DNA of 64,000 bases from Phenylobacterium sp. (GTDB lineage Bacteria > Pseudomonadota > Alphaproteobacteria > Caulobacterales > Caulobacteraceae): assembly GCF_030697925.1 (NCBI RefSeq), contig NZ_JAUYOJ010000126.1, positions 1-64,000 on the forward strand, given 5' to 3'. Positions 10,867-21,308 of this stretch are shown one piece after another (position 1 is the stretch's first letter; each line of letters opens with the position of its first letter). Below the pieces are notes generated by a model, which had not been told where the DNA came from, searched no databases, and saw only the letters and a program-made list of their open reading frames with translations. The translations under genes and the position numbers were made by a program.

Positions 10867-11025
10867 TCAGGCGTCCTCTTCGCGGGACGCGGCCTCGGCG
10901 ATCTTCGCCGCATCCTCGGCCGGGACAGCGGGCGTCTCGCGCGCGCCGTCCTCCGCCGCCGTGGTGGGGCCGGTGTGGCCGTGGACAGGCTTCTTGGTCG
11001 GCGGGTCGCGGTCTTCGGGGGTCAT
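10867..11025 (-). CDS. Small hypothetical protein
   Basis: MTPEDRDPPTKKPVHGHTGPTTAAEDGARETPAVPAEDAAKIAEAASREEDA*; RBS-like aggagct upstream; convergent with entericidin. Confidence 0.5.
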   Translation of the reverse strand: MTPEDRDPPTKKPVHGHTGPTTAAEDGARETPAVPAEDAAKIAEAASREEDA

Positions 11026-11280
11026 GGCGAAGCTCCTCTGCGCACCATCAAGAGATGTGGCCTCAGGTCCGTTCCGCAAGCCCGCGGCCAGATGCGCCGG
11101 TGTGCGCCACAACCTGAAATAAGCCCATGATAAGATAGGACGTTTCGCCGCGCCTCAGATCAATCCCTGACGGGAACGAGCGTTGGGCCGAACCCGTTCT
11201 CACCTGCGACAGCCACGACGCTTCCCACGTGGGATTATGGGGCGCATACGGCCAAGCATCATTTTTTCGAGCGACGTAAC

Positions 11281-11667
11281 ATGTTCGTCCAGTCGATGTT
11301 CCGGGGTCTGAAAGGCCGCTGTCCCCATTGCGGCGACGGCAAGCTCTTTTGGAGCTATCTCAAGGTGGAGCCGCGCTGCCACGCCTGCGGCCACGACCTG
11401 GCGCGTTATCCCGCCGACGACGGTCCGGCCTATTTCACCATCCTGATCGTCGGCCACCTGATCGTCGCGCCGCTGCTGTTCTTCTCGATCATCTGGGAAG
11501 CACCGACCATGTACGTGCTGCCGGCGACCCTGATCCCGCTGGCCATCGTGACCCTCGCCCTGCTGCCGAGGGTCAAGGGCGCCTTCATCGGCCTGCTCTA
11601 CGCCATCGCCCACAAGGAGGGTGAGGCCGCCCTGCACATCGCCGACGTCCCCGACCCGCGCCGTTAA
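11281..11667 (+). CDS. DUF983 family membrane protein
   Basis: 128 aa; FRGLKGRCPHCGDGKLFWSYLKVEPRCHACGHDLARYPADDGPAYFTI with two CxxC pairs and two TM segments. Confidence 0.88.
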   Translation: MFVQSMFRGLKGRCPHCGDGKLFWSYLKVEPRCHACGHDLARYPADDGPAYFTILIVGHLIVAPLLFFSIIWEAPTMYVLPATLIPLAIVTLALLPRVKGAFIGLLYAIAHKEGEAALHIADVPDPRR

Positions 11668-11742
11668 GGTTTGGAACCTTCGCCTTGGAGGGCCGTTCGT
11701 CCCGCCTGACGTCCGTCGGGGTTGCTAGGGAGACGAACGACC

Positions 11743-11901
11743 ATGTCGCTAGGCTTAATTCTACTCATCGTCCTCATCCTGCTCCTGGTCGGCGCCCTAC
11801 CGACCTGGGGCCATTCGCGCTCGTGGGGGTACTTCCCTTCCGGGGGTCTTGGCCTGGTCCTGGTGATCGTGCTGATCCTGGTCCTGATGGGACGCATCTA
11901 G
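11743..11901 (+). CDS. DUF3309-type small membrane protein (52 aa)
   Basis: MSLGLILLIVLILLLVGALPTWGHSRSWGYFPSGGLGLVLVIVLILVLMGRI*; below ORF-track cutoff. Confidence 0.85.
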   Translation: MSLGLILLIVLILLLVGALPTWGHSRSWGYFPSGGLGLVLVIVLILVLMGRI

Positions 11902-11963
11902 ACTTTCGCGCTGGCCGCGAGGCGCCCTAACGTCTCCCCCGGACAGACTTTGGGGGAGAGCGC

Positions 11964-13292
11964 ATGAGCGAGACAGGGGTCGACACCCAGGCGCCGAGGG
12001 ACATCCTGACGCCCGGCCTCACCCCGCTCGCTCGCGCCAAGGCGATCCTGGGCGGGTCGGCGGGCAATCTGGTCGAGTGGTACGACTGGTTCGCCTACTC
12101 GTCCTTCGCCCTCTATTTCGCGCCCCACTTCTTCCCCAAGGGCGATCAGACCGCCCAACTGCTGCAGGCCGCCGCCATCTTCGCCGTGGGCTTCCTGGCC
12201 CGCCCGGTGGGCGCCTGGCTGATGGGCCTCTACGCCGACCGGGCGGGGCGGAAGGCGGCCCTGACCCTCGCCGTGGCCATGATGTGCGCCGGCTCCCTGA
12301 TGATCGCGATCGCGCCCGACCATGCGATGATCGGCGCCGGGGCCCCGGTGATCCTGCTGCTCGCCCGCCTGCTGCAGGGCCTGTCGGTGGGCGGCGAATA
12401 CGGCGCCAGCGCCACCTACATGTCGGAGATGGCCGGCCGCGCCCGGCGCGGCTTCTGGTCGTCCTTCCAGTACGTGACCCTGATCATGGGCCAGCTGGTG
12501 GCGCTCGGCGTGCTGATCCTGCTGCAGCAGTTCATGGACAAGGCCGACCTGGAGGCCTGGGGCTGGCGCATCCCGTTCGTCATCGGCGCCCTGCTGGCCG
12601 TGGTGGTGTTCTGGATCCGCTTGGGCCTAGACGAGAGCGCCTCGTTCCTGGCCGCCAAGGCCGAGGGCGCGCCCCGCTCGACCACCATGCTGTTGTTCCT
12701 GAACTACCCGCGCGAGAGCGCCATGATCTTCTGCCTGACCGCCGGCGGCTCGCTCGCCTTCTATGCCTACACGACCTACATGCAGAAATTCCTGGTCAAT
12801 ACGGCGGGCTTCGCCAAGGACACCGCCACGGCGATCACCGCGGCGGCGCTCTTCCTCTACATGTGCGCCCAGCCCCTGTTCGGCTTCCTCTCCGACAAGG
12901 TGGGCCGCAACCGCACCATCGCCTTCGCCTTCGCCGGCGGCATGATCGTCACCTATCCGGTGATGTCGGCCATAGCCCGCGCGGAGGCGCCGCTGGCGGC
13001 CTTCGGCCTGATGACCTTCCTGCTGGTGATCCTGTCCGGCTACACCTCGGTCAGCGCCGTGGTGAAGGCCGAGCTCTTCCCCGCCCATGTCCGCGCCCTG
13101 GGCGTGGCCCTGCCCTACGCCATGGGCAACGCCATCTTCGGCGGCACCGCGGAGTACGCCGCCCTCTGGTTCAAGAAGGAGGGCATGGAGAGCGGCTATT
13201 ACATCTATGTCTCGGCGATCATGACGCTGGCCTTCCTGGTGGCGCTGCGGCTGCGCAACACCAACCGCGAGAGCCTGATCAACGAGGACTGA
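11964..13292 (+). CDS. MFS transporter, MHS (KgtP/ProP-like) family
   Basis: 442 aa; GGSAGNLVEWYDWFAYSSFALYFAPHFFP, LLQGLSVGGEYGASATYMSEMA. Confidence 0.9.
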   Translation: MSETGVDTQAPRDILTPGLTPLARAKAILGGSAGNLVEWYDWFAYSSFALYFAPHFFPKGDQTAQLLQAAAIFAVGFLARPVGAWLMGLYADRAGRKAALTLAVAMMCAGSLMIAIAPDHAMIGAGAPVILLLARLLQGLSVGGEYGASATYMSEMAGRARRGFWSSFQYVTLIMGQLVALGVLILLQQFMDKADLEAWGWRIPFVIGALLAVVVFWIRLGLDESASFLAAKAEGAPRSTTMLLFLNYPRESAMIFCLTAGGSLAFYAYTTYMQKFLVNTAGFAKDTATAITAAALFLYMCAQPLFGFLSDKVGRNRTIAFAFAGGMIVTYPVMSAIARAEAPLAAFGLMTFLLVILSGYTSVSAVVKAELFPAHVRALGVALPYAMGNAIFGGTAEYAALWFKKEGMESGYYIYVSAIMTLAFLVALRLRNTNRESLINED

Positions 13293-13296
13293 GCCG

Positions 13297-14004
13297 ATGA
13301 AGTTCCTGGACGCCCTCACCCCGCTCGACATCGTCGCCGTCGCGGTCTTCGCGGTCGCCTGGTTGGCCTATGAGCCGCTGCTGAAGGCCGTCGCGCGCGG
13401 CAAGGGGCTAATCAACACCGACATGACCGTCATCCGCCTGGCCTGGATGCGCAACATGGCCGGGCGCGAGAACAAGTTCATGGACGGTCAGATCCTCGGC
13501 CACACCCTGAACTCGGCGTCCTTCTTCGCCTCGTCGAACCTGATCCTGATCGCCGCGGCGGCCGGCGCCCTGTTCGGCGGCGAGCGGACCTTCGAGAGTG
13601 CGTCGAGCCTGATGGTGCTGAAAACCTCCTCGCGCCTGCTCTTCGAGGCCCAGGTGGCGCTGGTGGTCCTGACCCTGGCCCGGGGGCTGCTCGACTTCAT
13701 CTGGTCGATCCGCCAGATGAACTACTGCCTGGCGGTGATCGGCGCGGCGCCGGAGACTGAGGATCGCCCCTCGACCGAACCGTATGGCGAGGCTGCGGCC
13801 CGGCTGCTGAACCCGGCGCTGTCGTCATTCAATCGCGGCGTGCGCGGCTACTATTTCGCACTGGCGGCCGCCGGCTGGCTGTTCGGCCCGCAGGTCTTCC
13901 TGCTGCTGACCTTCCTGGCCGTGGCCCTGCTGGTGACCCGCCAGCGCCGCTCACCCGCCGCCCGCGCCATCGCCGAGGTGCGGCGCCTGCTCGACAAGCC
14001 TTAG
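13297..14004 (+). CDS. DUF599 family membrane protein
   Basis: 235 aa; RLAWMRNMAGRENKFMDGQILGHTLNSASFFASSNLILIA...FIWSIRQMNYCLAVIGA. Confidence 0.85.
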   Translation: MKFLDALTPLDIVAVAVFAVAWLAYEPLLKAVARGKGLINTDMTVIRLAWMRNMAGRENKFMDGQILGHTLNSASFFASSNLILIAAAAGALFGGERTFESASSLMVLKTSSRLLFEAQVALVVLTLARGLLDFIWSIRQMNYCLAVIGAAPETEDRPSTEPYGEAAARLLNPALSSFNRGVRGYYFALAAAGWLFGPQVFLLLTFLAVALLVTRQRRSPAARAIAEVRRLLDKP

Positions 14005-14339
14005 AGGCCGAGTTCAGTCCGCTGGGCGCGGGTCAGCCTGGCCGCGACCAGGGCGTGGGCCGTCTTCAGCCAGTCGGTCACCTCGCCGTCGTCGAGACTC
14101 TCGATCTCGTCGAACGCCACCCATTTGGCCCGCGCCAGATAGGGGGCGGGCCGCGCCTGACCCGTCTCGACGAGCACTTCATAGGCCAGGTCGGTGACCT
14201 TGAGCGAGATCGCCCCGCCCAGGCCCGCTATGGCGAAGATCCGCTCACCGATCTTGAAGACCCGCGCGCCGCCCCACTGCACGACCTTGGTCGCCGCCGG
14301 CAGGGCGAGGGCCGCGGCCTCGAACTGCGAGGGCGTCAC
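14001..14339 (-). CDS. MmcQ/YjbR family protein, copy 2
   Basis: GTG start overlaps upstream stop (GTGA); [39 protein letters not shown]...LTRAQRTELGL*. Confidence 0.8.
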   Translation of the reverse strand: MTPSQFEAAALALPAATKVVQWGGARVFKIGERIFAIAGLGGAISLKVTDLAYEVLVETGQARPAPYLARAKWVAFDEIESLDDGEVTDWLKTAHALVAARLTRAQRTELGL

Positions 14340-14671
14340 GCCAGGCCCAGCTCGGCGCGCGCCTTCTTGGTCAGCTTGGAGGCGATCAGGCCGTGGGCGG
14401 TGGTCAGCCAGGAGGAGAGGTCGGCGTCGGAGACCGAAGCGGTGTCGACGGCGACCCACTGACCCTTGGCGCAATAGGGCGCCTGGCGGCCGATCCCGGT
14501 CTCGGTGAGGGCCACGAAGGCGATCTCGGTCACTTTGAACGACACCGAGACGTCGCCGGAAATGGCGAAGACCTTGCCGCCGACTTTGAAGACGTCGGAC
14601 CCGCCCCACTGGATCACCTTGGTCACCGCGGGCAGGCCCATGGCGAAAGCCTCGAGCTCGGCGCGGGTCAC
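14336..14671 (-). CDS. MmcQ/YjbR family protein, copy 1
   Basis: 111 aa; (V)[38 protein letters not shown]; paralogous to the next gene. Confidence 0.82.
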   Translation of the reverse strand: MTRAELEAFAMGLPAVTKVIQWGGSDVFKVGGKVFAISGDVSVSFKVTEIAFVALTETGIGRQAPYCAKGQWVAVDTASVSDADLSSWLTTAHGLIASKLTKKARAELGLA

Positions 14672-14739
14672 GCGGGCAGGCCCAGCTCGACCCGGGACTC
14701 GCAGGTCAGCCCGGCGGCGCCGAAAGCCTCCGGCGTCAC
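14668..14739 (-). pseudogene. In-frame-deleted third YjbR/MmcQ copy (23 aa)
   Basis: [23 protein letters not shown]: start resembles [12 protein letters not shown] and end resembles LTRAQRTELGL of the neighbours; GTGA overlaps on both sides. Confidence 0.6.
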
Positions 14740-15389
14740 GCCTGGACGCCGACGCCGATCGGGCAGGTCACGCCGGTGCCGCCCACGCCGCAATAGCCGG
14801 CCGGGTTCTTGGCCAGGTACTGCTGGTGGTAGTCCTCGGCGAAAAAGAATTCCGGGGCCTCGGCGATCTCGGTGGTGATCGGGCCATAGCCCTTGTCGGC
14901 CAGCGCCTGCTGGTAGGTTGCGAGCGAGGCCGCCGCGGCCGAGGCCTGGGCGTCGTTATACGGATAGATGCCGGACCGGTACTGGGTCCCGATGTCGTTG
15001 CCCTGGCGCATGCCCTGGGTCGGATCGTGGCCTTCCCAGAACACCTTCAGCAGGTCCTCGTAGGTCACGACGCGCGGGTCATAGACCACCAGAACCGCCT
15101 CGGTATGGCCGGTGCGGCCCGAGCAGACCTCTTCATAGGTCGGGTTGGGCGTGACGCCGTTCACATAGCCCACGGCGGTCACATATACGCCGGGGACCTG
15201 CCAGAACTTGCGCTCCACCCCCCAGAAACAGCCCATGGCGAACTGCGCCAGCTCAAATCCGTCGGGATAAGGACCCTTCAGCGGGCGGCCGTTGATGAAG
15301 TGGGTCTCCGCGGTGGGCAGCGGGCTCTGGCGGCCCGGCAGGGCGGTCGCCGTGGTGGGCAGGTCGAGGGGCTTCTTGCCGAAGAACAT
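14736..15389 (-). CDS. msrA: Peptide-methionine (S)-S-oxide reductase
   Basis: 217 aa; [58 protein letters not shown]. Confidence 0.96.
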   Translation of the reverse strand: MFFGKKPLDLPTTATALPGRQSPLPTAETHFINGRPLKGPYPDGFELAQFAMGCFWGVERKFWQVPGVYVTAVGYVNGVTPNPTYEEVCSGRTGHTEAVLVVYDPRVVTYEDLLKVFWEGHDPTQGMRQGNDIGTQYRSGIYPYNDAQASAAAASLATYQQALADKGYGPITTEIAEAPEFFFAEDYHQQYLAKNPAGYCGVGGTGVTCPIGVGVQA

Positions 15390-15520
15390 GATAATGGCGC
15401 CTGTTCGCGATCGGGTATCCCAACATAGGAGCAGTCGGTGGCGATTGCACTCGTCGGCGTCGGCTGACGACGGCCGGATTTCGTGGCAAGCTTGGCGAAA
15501 GTCCCTAGGGAGGACGCGAC

Positions 15521-16441
15521 ATGACGCGGTTTCGTAAGATCCTGTCAGCCGGCGCGGCGTTCAGCCTAGCGCTCGGCGGCGCGGCGTTCGCCGCGGGCGG
15601 CGGCGGTGGCGGAGGCGGCGGCATGGACATGCCCTCGGCCTCGGGCCCGACCTACGATCCGGCCGTTGAATACGCCAAGGGCGTCTCGGCCCTGAACGGC
15701 CAGAACTACAAGGACGCCGAAAAGGCCTTCAAGCGGGTGGTCGAGGCCGCACCCACCAGCGCAGAGGCCTGGCGCCTGCTGGGTGTCGCCAACCTGGCGC
15801 AGAACGATTTCAAGGGCGCCAAACGGGCTTACGAAAAGGCCGTGAAGCACGGGCCCGACGACATCGCCGCACGCCAGGGCCTGGGGCTTTCGCTGGCGGG
15901 GCTGAAGGACGCCAAGGTCCAGGAGCAACTCGACTGGCTGAAGGCCAAGTCCGACGCCTGCGCCGGGACCTGTGGCGACGCCGCGGCGCTGAAGGCGGCG
16001 CTCACCGCCGTGGAGAGCGCGAAGGCCGCCGCACCCAACGCCGCCTTGCAGAGGCCCCTGCTGTTCGCCCAGGCCGGCGACCGCGCCTATCTGCAGGCGG
16101 TCGGGCTGATCAACGAGAAGCGCTACGACGAGGCCTTGGCCTCGCTGGACCGGGCCCGCGAGGCCTTCGGCCCGCACCCCGACGTGCTCACCTACCAGGG
16201 CTATGCCTGGCGCAAGAAGGGGGCCCTCGACCGGGCCGAGACCTACTACCGCCAGGCCCTGGCCATCGCGCCTCAGCATCGTGGCGCGACCGAGTACTAT
16301 GGCGAGCTGAAGGTCGAACGCGGCGATGTGGACGGCGCCAAGGTCATGCTGGCCCGGCTCGACCGGTCCTGCGCCTATGGCTGCGCCGAGGCCGAGGAGC
16401 TGCGCCGTTGGATCGACGCCGGCGGCGAACCCACCCAGTAG
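15521..16441 (+). CDS. TPR-repeat secreted protein
   Basis: 306 aa; signal peptide, poly-Gly linker, TPR units [29 protein letters not shown] / [21 protein letters not shown] / [15 protein letters not shown]. Confidence 0.85.
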   Translation: MTRFRKILSAGAAFSLALGGAAFAAGGGGGGGGGMDMPSASGPTYDPAVEYAKGVSALNGQNYKDAEKAFKRVVEAAPTSAEAWRLLGVANLAQNDFKGAKRAYEKAVKHGPDDIAARQGLGLSLAGLKDAKVQEQLDWLKAKSDACAGTCGDAAALKAALTAVESAKAAAPNAALQRPLLFAQAGDRAYLQAVGLINEKRYDEALASLDRAREAFGPHPDVLTYQGYAWRKKGALDRAETYYRQALAIAPQHRGATEYYGELKVERGDVDGAKVMLARLDRSCAYGCAEAEELRRWIDAGGEPTQ

Positions 16442-17337
16442 TCGGGCTGGCCGCCGCCCTGCTTGCGGCGGGCGCCGCCCCAGCGGCGGACGTTCCGCTG
16501 GCGGCGATGCGCTGGCTGGCGCTGGGCGCCGATCCCGTAGCCCTGCTCACCCGAGAGCCGACCGAATGCCTGGCCCTGCCCACCGATCCCGCCCTGGCGC
16601 GATCGGTGGAGGTCGGCCGCGCCGCCTTTCGCACGCCGCTGCTGCTGGGCGGCCAGGCGGCGCGGGCCGGGATCAGTTGTGAGAGCTGCCACCGCGCCGG
16701 CCGCGCCAATCCCGACTTCCGCTTCCCCGGGATCTCCGGCGCGCCGGGCACCGCCGACGTCACGTCCTCGCTGTTCTCGTCGCACCGCGGCAACGGGGTG
16801 GACGATCCCAAGCCTATTCCGGATCTCTCGGGACCGCGCGCGGCGCTGAAGGTGGCGCCGGGGGATGTCGCTCCCTTCGTCCGCGGCCTGATCGTCGAGG
16901 AGTTCGACGGCCCCGAGCCCTCGCCCGCCGTACTCCAGGGCCTGGCCGACTATGTCCGCGTGCTCGGCCCGCAGGCCTGCCCCGCCGCCGCGACCCGCCC
17001 CGTCGCCGTCCAGGACCTGATGGCCGACGTCCGCCGGGCTGTCGCCGCCGCCCAAGCCGCCGAGGACGCGAAGACCGCCGTCTTCCTGGTCACCGCCGCC
17101 CGCGCGCGGCTGTTCCTGCTCGACGAGCGCTATGCCCGCCTCACTGCCGAACGCGCGGCCCTGCGCCGCGCCGATCGCGACCTGGCCGACATCGCCCAGG
17201 CCCTGCGCGAGGCCCGCCCGGACGCCCGTGCGCGACTGGCCCGGTGGCAGGCGCGGACCCCGGTCCTGGAGGCCCGCCTGCGCCGCGCCGAGCGCCGTTC
17301 GCTGTTGGATTCCAAAACCCTGGCCGCCGCGCTGTAA
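16408..17337 (+). CDS. Exported cytochrome-c-like protein with one CxxCH
   Basis: 309 aa; signal-like [42 protein letters not shown]; overlaps end of TPR gene. Confidence 0.7.
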   Translation: MDRRRRRTHPVVGLAAALLAAGAAPAADVPLAAMRWLALGADPVALLTREPTECLALPTDPALARSVEVGRAAFRTPLLLGGQAARAGISCESCHRAGRANPDFRFPGISGAPGTADVTSSLFSSHRGNGVDDPKPIPDLSGPRAALKVAPGDVAPFVRGLIVEEFDGPEPSPAVLQGLADYVRVLGPQACPAAATRPVAVQDLMADVRRAVAAAQAAEDAKTAVFLVTAARARLFLLDERYARLTAERAALRRADRDLADIAQALREARPDARARLARWQARTPVLEARLRRAERRSLLDSKTLAAAL

Positions 17338-17409
17338 CGCCGCTTGCCCGCGTGGCCGTCATGAGTATATTGCGCGCCTTCCGCTGGGGGCCAAGGCCAC
17401 CCTCGGTGA

Positions 17410-17499
17410 GGTGAGGTGGCGGAGTGGTCGATCGCGCACGCTTGGAAAGCGTGTTTACGGGAAACCGTAACGAGGGTTCGAATCCCTCTCTCACCGCCA
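17410..17499 (+). tRNA. tRNA-Ser (GGA)
   Basis: GGTGAGG acceptor pairs with CTCTCACC; anticodon loop CTTGGAAAG; long variable arm TTACGGGAAACCGTAA; GGTTCGAATCC T-loop; terminal CCA. Confidence 0.93.
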
Positions 17500-17863
17500 C
17501 CGACATGGCAATCGCCGCTCTCGCCAGACGGGCGGCGCTAACCGTCGAAAAATGGCCGGCTATTTCCCGCCCATCTGTAAAGGCGACAGGCTCAAAGCGC
17601 GACTTTGCGTCCAAGTCGCCGAAAACTCCCGTTGCGTCTCCGAACCGAATAGCTGCACTCCGGTTTGCCAAATTCCCGGTTTATCCGGGATTAGCTGGGA
17701 ATTTGTTCGCGCGGGAACACGCCGCCCGGAGCGGCCCACGCCGATAACCGGCATGTCGTCAACAGCTTGCAAGCCGCGTGGTAGCTGGCGCGTCAGTCGA
17801 CGCCGCTCAGCAACTGGGAATTCGAAGCCGCTTATCAGGGAAAAGCCGGGAACGCGTTCCGAT

Positions 17864-19518
17864 CTAAAACCCGAGCCTCTCGCGCTGATCCGCCCAGGCG
17901 AGGGGCACACCCTGCTGCATCAGCTGTTGACCGGTCAGGCCTGCCGGCTGGCGGCCCTCAAGCATCGATCGCTGGATGTCCGGCGCGAGGAACGCCAGCC
18001 CCGCCATCTTGCGCAGGTAGGACTCCGGCAAGCTGCGAGCCCTGCGCCACTGCTCAGCCGACATCGACGGCGCCGCATCACTCGCCGCTAAGGCGGCGTG
18101 CGCCTGGGCCAAAGCCTTCAGAAGCTGCCGGTCGGGCGCAGCTCGCGCGGTCGCGGCCTGGCCGTCCGGCCGCACCATCCACGTGCGTCCCCCGCGAAAC
18201 ACCGGCCGCACCGGGACCATAAGCTGCAAAGTGTGTGCGTTGCGTGTGTCGGATGCGAGCTGATCACCGGCCACCACACGCGACTGCAGCTGGCTCATCG
18301 CCGCCTTGCCGCCGCTCTGCAGGAGAACCGTGCGGTCGAGACTAAGGCGCAGGCCATGAGCTTCGACATCGATGCGCCTAAGGATCGGCAGCAAGTCAGG
18401 CCAGTCAGCGTCGGGATTGGCGCTCAGGCCACGCAGACGTTCCAGCACCAGGGCTTCAAATGCCCCAGCCGACAGGCGGCCGATGACCTCGGGGCCCGAT
18501 TTGATCGCCCGCTGCAGCGGGACCGAGACATAATAAGCATGACGCTTGCCGCTCTTGCTGTAGGCGAAGGTCGGCCCCATCCGCTGGCCCTCGGCGTCGA
18601 AGATGCGGCCCTGCAGCGGAAGCGTGGCCGCCGCGGTCGGACGAGCCCGGCGCACGCGAGCGTTGGCTGTGAGCTGAGTTTGCACGGCTTCGAAGAGGTC
18701 GCGCTCGACGATGGCCTGATGCGCGCCAGCGTAGCGCTCCTCCCCGTGCACGATCTGACCGACATAGACGCGGCTTCGCAGCAGATGGAACAACGACCCG
18801 GTGTTGAACGCAACGCCGCCCATATGCCGGCCGCTGCGGGTGGTCCAGATCTTGGACCGCTGCCCGTCGCGGGCGAGTTCATCCCGAACCGCATTGACCG
18901 ATTTTAGGCGCAGGTAGCGGCGGAAGATGTCGCGGACCTGCTCGGCTTCGGCCGAATTGACCACCAGCGCCCGCGAGGTCTGATCCTTGGGGATGTCGTA
19001 GCCTAAGGGCGGCACGCCGCCCATCCACATGCCCTTCCTCTTGGAAGCGGCGATCTTGTCGCGGATCCGCTCGCCGGTGACCTCTCGCTCGAACTGAGCG
19101 AACGATAGCAGCACGTTGAGGGTGAGACGCCCCATGCTGGTGGTGGTGTTGAAGGCCTGGGTGACCGAAACGAACGACACACCCTTGCGATCGAAGACGT
19201 CGATGATCCGGGCGAAGTCGGTCAGCGAGCGGGTGAGCCGATCGACTTTGTAGACGACCACGCAATCGATCAGGCCGCGCTCTATGTCGGCCAACAGCCG
19301 CTGCAGCGCCGGACGCTCCATGGTGCCGCCGGAGATACCGCCGTCATCGTATGCCGCCGGCCTGCACGTCCAGCCTTCGCCCGCTTGCGACTTGATGTAG
19401 GCCTCGCAGGCTTCTCGCTGGGCATGCAGACTGTTGAAGGCCTGCTCCAGCCCCTCTTCGCTGCTCTTGCGGGTGTAGACGGCGCATCGTACCCCCGGCG
19501 TTGTGGCGAGCCTCGCCA

Positions 19519-19519
<1 letters not shown>
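17864..19519 (-). CDS. Large serine recombinase (resolvase/invertase N-terminal, recombinase and zinc-ribbon domains)
   Basis: 551 aa; CAVYTRKSSEEGLEQAFNSLHAQREACEAYI, VVYKVDRLTRSLTDFARIIDVF, LTLNVLLSFAQFEREVTGERIRDKIAASKRKGMWMGG. Confidence 0.95.
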
Positions 19520-19690
<171 letters not shown>

Positions 19691-19783
19691 CGTACCGAAG
19701 GTTCAAGAATCGTGACAACTCTTACACTTTGGCGAGCAGTATTGCTGCGCGCTATTCCACAGCGAGAGCCGTGAAGGTGGCGC

Positions 19784-19948
19784 ATGAGCGAGAGACGGAG
19801 GTTTCGATGCAACAATTGCGGGCGGCAATTTGAGGCGGAAGCGCTGTCACGCGAGGAGGCTCAACGTCTCCGAGAAAATCGGCAAGCCACGTCACCCGTC
19901 CACTGCCCCGACTGCCATCGCACTGACATTCGCGAGGGATGGGAATAG
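19784..19948 (+). CDS. Small zinc-ribbon protein (54 aa)
   Basis: MSERRRFRCNNCGRQFEAEALSREEAQRLRENRQATSPVHCPDCHRTDIREGWE*; CxxC...CxxC; below ORF-track cutoff. Confidence 0.7.
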   Translation: MSERRRFRCNNCGRQFEAEALSREEAQRLRENRQATSPVHCPDCHRTDIREGWE

Positions 19949-19962
19949 CAGCAACTCCTGCC

Positions 19963-20667
19963 CTACTTGCCGGGCCTTCGCGGGGCCTTGGCTCGGGTCT
20001 TGGATCGTGGCCTCGCGGTCAGCGCCTTCTTTGGCGCCGGCTTTTTCGCAACCCGCGGCTTCACACGAACAGGCGCCGGCTTCTTCGGCTTGGCGGGTGC
20101 TGCACTGGCCTTTACCCGCGGCCTTGCGACGTGCTTTGCGGAAGCCGCGCCGACAGCTGGCGCGGCGTTCTTGACGCCCGCCCTCGCGTTGCGGACTGCC
20201 TGAACAACGTCGCGGAGGCCCTCCACGATGTTTTCGTAGGCATCCCCGCGGGGTACCCATTGGGCGACCGGCTTGGCGTCTCTTGGAAGCAGCTTGTAGT
20301 GAGCCATCCGAGTGTGCCGCCATTGGCACTGCTTGATCAGCGCAACGACCACATGGACCTTTCCACGCTTAGCCTTGCGAAGCGCTTGGCCGTACTCCCT
20401 CTCGAAGCAGTAGGTTGAGTGGAGATAGTCGGGACTCGCCAACGCGACAAAAACGTCCGCCGTTCGTAGGGCGCGCCGAATGTCGGGATCGATTTCGGCG
20501 CCGGCGATCATGTCGCCATCAAACCAAAATCGAACGCCTTCCCTCTTGAGCTGAGCGCAATGAATGTCGAATTGCTCCCGCGCCTTGGCGTCCTTGTGAC
20601 AATAGGAAACGAATACAAGGACTTCGTCAGTGGCAATGGTTTTTGGCACGTTTGCCTCGCCGATCAT
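19963..20667 (-). CDS. TIR-domain protein with histone-H1-like basic C-terminal tail
   Basis: 234 aa; VLVFVSYCHKDAKAREQFDIHCAQL...RTADVFVALASPDYLHSTYCFEREYGQAL then AAPAKPKKPAPVRVKPRVAKKPAPKKALTARPRSKTRAKAPRRPGK. Confidence 0.85.
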   Translation of the reverse strand: MIGEANVPKTIATDEVLVFVSYCHKDAKAREQFDIHCAQLKREGVRFWFDGDMIAGAEIDPDIRRALRTADVFVALASPDYLHSTYCFEREYGQALRKAKRGKVHVVVALIKQCQWRHTRMAHYKLLPRDAKPVAQWVPRGDAYENIVEGLRDVVQAVRNARAGVKNAAPAVGAASAKHVARPRVKASAAPAKPKKPAPVRVKPRVAKKPAPKKALTARPRSKTRAKAPRRPGK

Positions 20668-20867
20668 CCTTACTGTCAGCTGGGTCGCCCTTGGGCGCCC
20701 GGACGCAGGTCGTCAAAAATCGACGAGTGTGAGATCCTCGAAGGAGCACGTTGAGTCGCGATGTCAGTCAACCTTAAGCGACATTGACGCGGAGTAGGTC
20801 ACGGGCGTTGGAATTGCGCCGCGTGTAAGAGCGGGAGGGGTCGAAGACATGCTCCGACCCCGACCAG

Positions 20868-21074
20868 TCAGCACGCTATGGCGATATCGCCATCGTTGCA
20901 GAAGATGACCGCCTGATCGCCGGAGATCACCATATGAAAGCCGCGACGCTGAACCTCGGCCTTCAACGCGAACACCGAGGCGAAGCGCTCGACCCACGCG
21001 AGGCTGCGGCGGACGATGCCGCCATTGCGGGCTTGTTGAGAATTGAAGATATCTTCTATAAAACTGTTAGACAT
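20868..21074 (-). CDS. Small conserved-looking hypothetical protein
   Basis: 68 aa MSNSFIEDIFNSQQARNGGIVRRSLAWVERFASVFALKAEVQRRGFHMVISGDQAVIFCNDGDIAIAC; AT-rich upstream region. Confidence 0.5.
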   Translation of the reverse strand: MSNSFIEDIFNSQQARNGGIVRRSLAWVERFASVFALKAEVQRRGFHMVISGDQAVIFCNDGDIAIAC

Positions 21075-21308
21075 TGATTGTTATTCCTGTTCATGTTTAC
21101 ATAATTACCTCGACGGTTGACGCGAGCGTTTCACGTGAAGTTAGGTCGGAGACAATCTCCAACCTCAATCTATACTATCACTTTACTTCACCACAGTCAA
21201 GCTTTTTCGCGTAAAGGCTGCCGCTGAGTCGCTGGCGATGCTGGCCCGGCCCGAAACACCCGGGGCGACGCGAGGCCATCCCTTGGCGACGGCGAGACGA
21301 GGAAGACG

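Noticed and set aside
17410-17499. tRNA-Ser 3' end as attachment site for the adjacent recombinase island
   Set aside because: I did not see a duplicated tRNA 3' end further downstream, and large serine recombinases often do not target tRNAs.
17674-17690. TCCCGG-TTTAT-CCGGGA inverted repeat downstream of tRNA-Ser
   Set aside because: Short hairpin without a T tract; could be an att-related or terminator-like element but the evidence is too thin.
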